Below, piece by piece: positions 21,454-24,656 of a stretch of DNA of 24,656 nucleotides. The DNA comes from Oppiella nova (Eukaryota > Arthropoda > Arachnida > Sarcoptiformes > Oppiidae). The position numbers and the translations under genes were made by a program. The DNA is taken from NCBI GenBank assembly GCA_905397405.1, contig CAJPVJ010000234.1:6453-31108 (forward strand), read 5' to 3'. The notes beneath the pieces are model-generated. The model was given only the letters and a program-made list of their open reading frames with translations, was not told the origin of the DNA and searched no databases. Within the stretch, counting starts at the first letter, position 1. Each line of letters opens with the position of its first letter.

Positions 21454-22001
21454 ATTGTAATCCACTATAAAAATTAATAAATAATCTTATATTTGTTCAA
21501 ATTACGTTTAGTTTATTTATTAAATACATATTTATATTAACTTTCAACTAGTTCAATGGATTTTTAAATTAGCCCATTTTTTAAAAAAAAAACTTTGGAA
21601 AAGTAACTTATTACATTATATATTTTATTTTAAATTAGTTAACAATAATGTACGGTACATTATTTTATATAGTTATGCAAATTATTATTATTATTAAATT
21701 CATTTACATGTTCTAAGCCGTTGCCAGAAAAATAACATAATAATATACACATGATAAAAAAATTATAAATGTAATATCTATTAAAATTAAAACAAAAACT
21801 GTAATCAATACAAGATTTGAAAGCACAGTATACATTGTACTGTACACTTTAACATTACAATTATATAATACTGTACTGTATATTTTGTTTGGTGATACTT
21901 TTTAAACTTAAATTTTTATTATTAAATGCAAGGTTTTACAGTTTCTGTAAATAATTTTGTTCAACTAATATGTGTTTTTATATTATTTTACAAATAGTGT
22001 A

Positions 22002-22125
22002 AAGTCCGGGCGTTAGTTAGGGTTATGTCATCTACCTGTCCGCTGCCATCAACATCTTAGGAGGCCTAGTATTTGTGGCATTTGGCTCAACATTGCAACA
22101 GGAATAGGATAAGTAGGTGGTGCCC
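22002..22125 (+). pseudogene. Relic of SLC17 exon 8 (3' half)
   Basis: From GGTTATGTCATCTACCTG at 22021 the translation GYVIYLSAAINILGG continues to FVAFGSTLQQE, matching the last exon of the live copy (GYVFWMSAAINAFGG ... FIVFGSAQQQEWD). TAG replaces the Trp codon after QQE. The first half of the exon, with the DMTN and TP.VIG segments, is not recognisable, and exon 7 is missing. With the exon-6 relic at 19135 it brackets the Gly/His-rich gene. Confidence 0.85.
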
Positions 22126-22129
22126 ATTG

Positions 22130-22619
22130 GCGGGACCTTATTCAAGTATATAGTAACAAGTTATTTTTAAAGTTTTCATAATTAATTAAATTTTATATAG
22201 CTTATATTTTGGTAAGCAATATAATGATTGTTTTTATTCTGATATATAGTATATAAATTAATTAAATAATTTAGATAATAAGCACATACATTATTTCAAG
22301 TGTAACAAACTTACATGTAAGTTTTGTAACAAATATACAAATATTATCAGTCACATTTTACACAATAAATGGTTAACGCAGTTAATTATTATTAAATACC
22401 TTATTAGCTATTCTTATCTGGATAAGCTTAAAATTACTACCACATGCGACAAATGTTATTTAAACGATGATTAATTAAAAATGATTGATTTAATCGTACA
22501 ATTCATTAATCCCAATATTTTTTAAGATTAAATAAATCATTACACTTAATACACTTAATAAATATAACTACTTGTAGCTAGCACAAGTAGTGTTAAAACA
22601 TTTACACAACAGACTGGTT
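22130..22619. other. AT-rich spacer before the third SLC17 copy
   Basis: No reading frame of note. It should contain the promoter and leader of the SLC17 gene starting at 22620; no distinct core promoter element is visible against the AT-rich background. Confidence 0.55.
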
Positions 22620-24656
22620 ATGAGGTACTCTACCAAAAGTGATACAACAACTGCTGACAATGAAGGGACAGGTAGTGCGCCCACTATACCGATCCGGTAT
22701 GTGGTGGCCGTACTGGTGCTCCTGTGCACAGTTACCCTATATTTACTACGGATTAACTTAAGCATAGCTATCGTGGCTATGAGTAAATTCAATAAAACCA
22801 GTGCTTCGGGAGGTAGCGATGTCTGTGATACCGGTGCCGATGATGGGAACAGTACGTCCGGTCACGACACTGGCGAGTTTGATTGGGACGAAAGTACCCA
22901 GGGTGTTATTTTAGGTGCCTTTTTCTACGGGTACCTAGTGTTTCAGGTGCTCGGTGGTAGACTGGCCGAGCTATTTGGTGCTAAATGGTTGTGCGCGGGA
23001 GGGATAGGTATGTCTATAGTGGTGAACGCACTGACACCGTTGATAGCCAGGTCAGGCCCGTATTGGCTACTACTGGCCAGTCGTGTGGTGTTGGGTATGT
23101 TTCAGGCATTTATATTCCCGTCGTGTTACGCCTTGTTTTCCAAGTGGGCACCGGATCACGAGCGCAGGTAGGTTTGTAGGCTAACCACTAATTAAATTGT
23201 GATTCAATATAATGAACCCTGGTATTATTTATTTTATGTTATAATTTTTTTAGTACATTCCTATCCATTCCCGTAATTGGCAGTAATGTGGGAACGATAG
23301 CCACAAACTCCCTGTCCGGCTATTTGTCTGAACACGGATTTGATGGGGGCTGGCCATCAGCATTTTATGTACCAGGTTAGTTATGTACCAGTTTATATAA
23401 GCTAGTAACTTTTTAAAAATAATGTATTTATTATATAGCTATGATATCCATGGTGTGGGTGATTGTGTGGATACTATTTGTTAAAAGTGAGCCTAAGGAT
23501 CATACCTGGGTGACTGCCCATGAGTTAAATTATATTCACTCAAACATTAAGTCTAATAATACATCGACTACTGGTGGACAGGCTGTTAGGAGGTCTGTCC
23601 CGTGGGTTAAGATATTCACATCAAAAGCCGTGTTATCCGTGTTTTTTGTGAAGTTCACAATGAATTGGATTTATGTGTTGTTTCTATTAAAGATGCCTGC
23701 TTACTTTCAAGTGGTATTTAAATATCCAGTGTCCAAGGTAACATTATTTAACTAATTTTTGAAATATGTACTAAATTGATAAATGCATACAATTTACAGA
23801 ATGGACTCATTGGCTCCCTTGTATATATTGTATTGACAATTAGGTACTTGGTTAATGAATGTTAATGTAAAATACTTGTAATAGTAATTTAAAACATTAT
23901 TTTTCAGTTTATTTTTGAGCGGATTTTTTGCCGATTTTTTGATCCGCAAAGACATTATCGACAGGACTTTATTGAGAAAAATATTTGAGACAATCGGTGA
24001 GTGTTTATAAACTTTTTAACAAGCGCATTTTAATGTAAAATATAATTTATTTGGGACACATTTTTCGTAATTTAGATCTAGATTAAAATTTTAAATGTAA
24101 CATTACCGACATGTTATTATTACTTTTTAAAATACTATATTAATTCTATAATTATAAATTATAAATCATTAAATGTCAGCTATGTAATTAATAATATAAA
24201 CAATAATTATTTTTGTAAACTTTAAAATTTAAAATGTTATTAAATATAATAAATACTTAAATTATTTATTAAAGCTACGATTGGCTCCGGTATATGTTTG
24301 GCATCTATACCTCTAGTGAATTGTAATGATACCTTGGTAATCGCCTTAATGATGTTGGTAAGTAACATGGCTATTAAAATAAAACAAATTTAATAAGTAA
24401 AGTCAATTTAAAATTTAGGGCATGCTATTATTTGGCACATACGCAGGTGGTGATACCGCAATAGTAGCAGGTACAAATTTAAACTAATAATATTATATTA
24501 AAAATTATTAATTTTAAAAAACAATTTCTAATAGACATGACAAACAACTTCACGGCCACAGTGTTCGCCATCGGGAATACCATAGCGTTTACATGCGGTG
24601 TCATAACACCCCTCGTGATCGGGTATATACTGGAGGCTAACGACGACACCCCCCGT
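22620..24656 (+). CDS. SLC17 family organic anion/phosphate transporter, third copy (3' end beyond window)
   Basis: Exons are 22620-23167, 23254-23375, 23439-23737, 23800-23843, 23908-23996, 24275-24357, 24419-24470 and 24535 to beyond the edge. Exons 2-7 have the same sizes and phases as the copy at 2036 apart from a 15 nt longer exon 3. ATG 22620 was chosen; the frame extends upstream to a GTG at 22590, which is not a normal eukaryotic start. The N-terminal tail before TM1 (about 22 residues, MRYSTKSDTTTADNEG...) is longer and hydrophilic. The family signatures are present: TM1 LRINLSIAIVAM, one NKT and one NST site in a shortened first loop, EFDWDESTQGVILGAFFYGY, GGRLAELFGAKW, and SKWAPDHERS. 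Gln162 and Lys308 repeat the unusual TM4 Gln and TM7 Lys of the first copy. The window ends at ...EANDDTPR, before the last two membrane helices, so the gene is probably complete outside. It should be a multi-pass anion transporter; the substrate is unknown. Confidence 0.9.

Noticed and set aside
22590-22619. N-terminal extension of the third SLC17 copy from GTG 22590
   Set aside because: GTG is not a usual start in eukaryotic nuclear genes; ATG 22620 lies in frame just downstream and suffices.
1-24656. CRISPR arrays, operons, ribosome binding sites, prophage or plasmid features
   Set aside because: None seen. Spliced genes, long introns and microsatellites mark the sequence as eukaryotic nuclear DNA.

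Overview
The window looks like nuclear DNA of an arthropod, most likely a mite. It is very AT-rich outside coding exons, and the genes are split by GT-AG introns, many of them only 60-140 bp. The closest recognisable family is the SLC17 anion transporters, which are commonly expanded in arthropods. The mite assignment is inference; no taxonomic marker is present. I see no tRNA, rRNA, CRISPR array or prokaryotic operon signal.

Layout. (1) 1-563, + strand: the 3' end of an unrecognised gene for a protein with one C-terminal membrane helix. Its stop codon lies in the left end of a ~500 bp palindromic MITE-like element (558-1059). (2) 2036-4105, +: a complete eight-exon SLC17 (sialin/phosphate-transporter-like) gene. 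(3) 4106-8515: AT-rich intergenic DNA. (4) 14411-8516, minus strand: a five-exon gene whose exons join in phase to give a 478-residue intracellular protein. I do not recognise it, but by eye it consists of four diverged copies of an ~85-100 residue module. (5) 14460-17520: intergenic DNA with GA microsatellites, an exact 111 bp direct repeat and a less AT-rich island. (6) 17525-22130, +: a decayed second SLC17 copy that kept intron positions but carries stops, frameshifts and missing exons. Between its exon-6 and exon-8 relics lies an apparently intact gene (19933-21370) for a secreted, N-glycosylation-rich Gly/His repeat protein. (7) 22620 to the window end, +: a third SLC17 copy with the same exon pattern, cut by the window in exon 8.

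The three SLC17 copies share intron phases and nearly identical exon sizes (122, 284/299, 44, 89, 83 and 52 nt), so they are tandem genomic duplicates, one now dead. Both live copies have Gln where VGLUT and sialin have a functional TM4 glutamate, and all three copies have a Lys inside TM7. The points most worth a second look are the four-module minus-strand protein, the Gly/His-rich gene inside a dead transporter gene, and the palindromic element that ends the first gene. No multi-gene functional system is evident.
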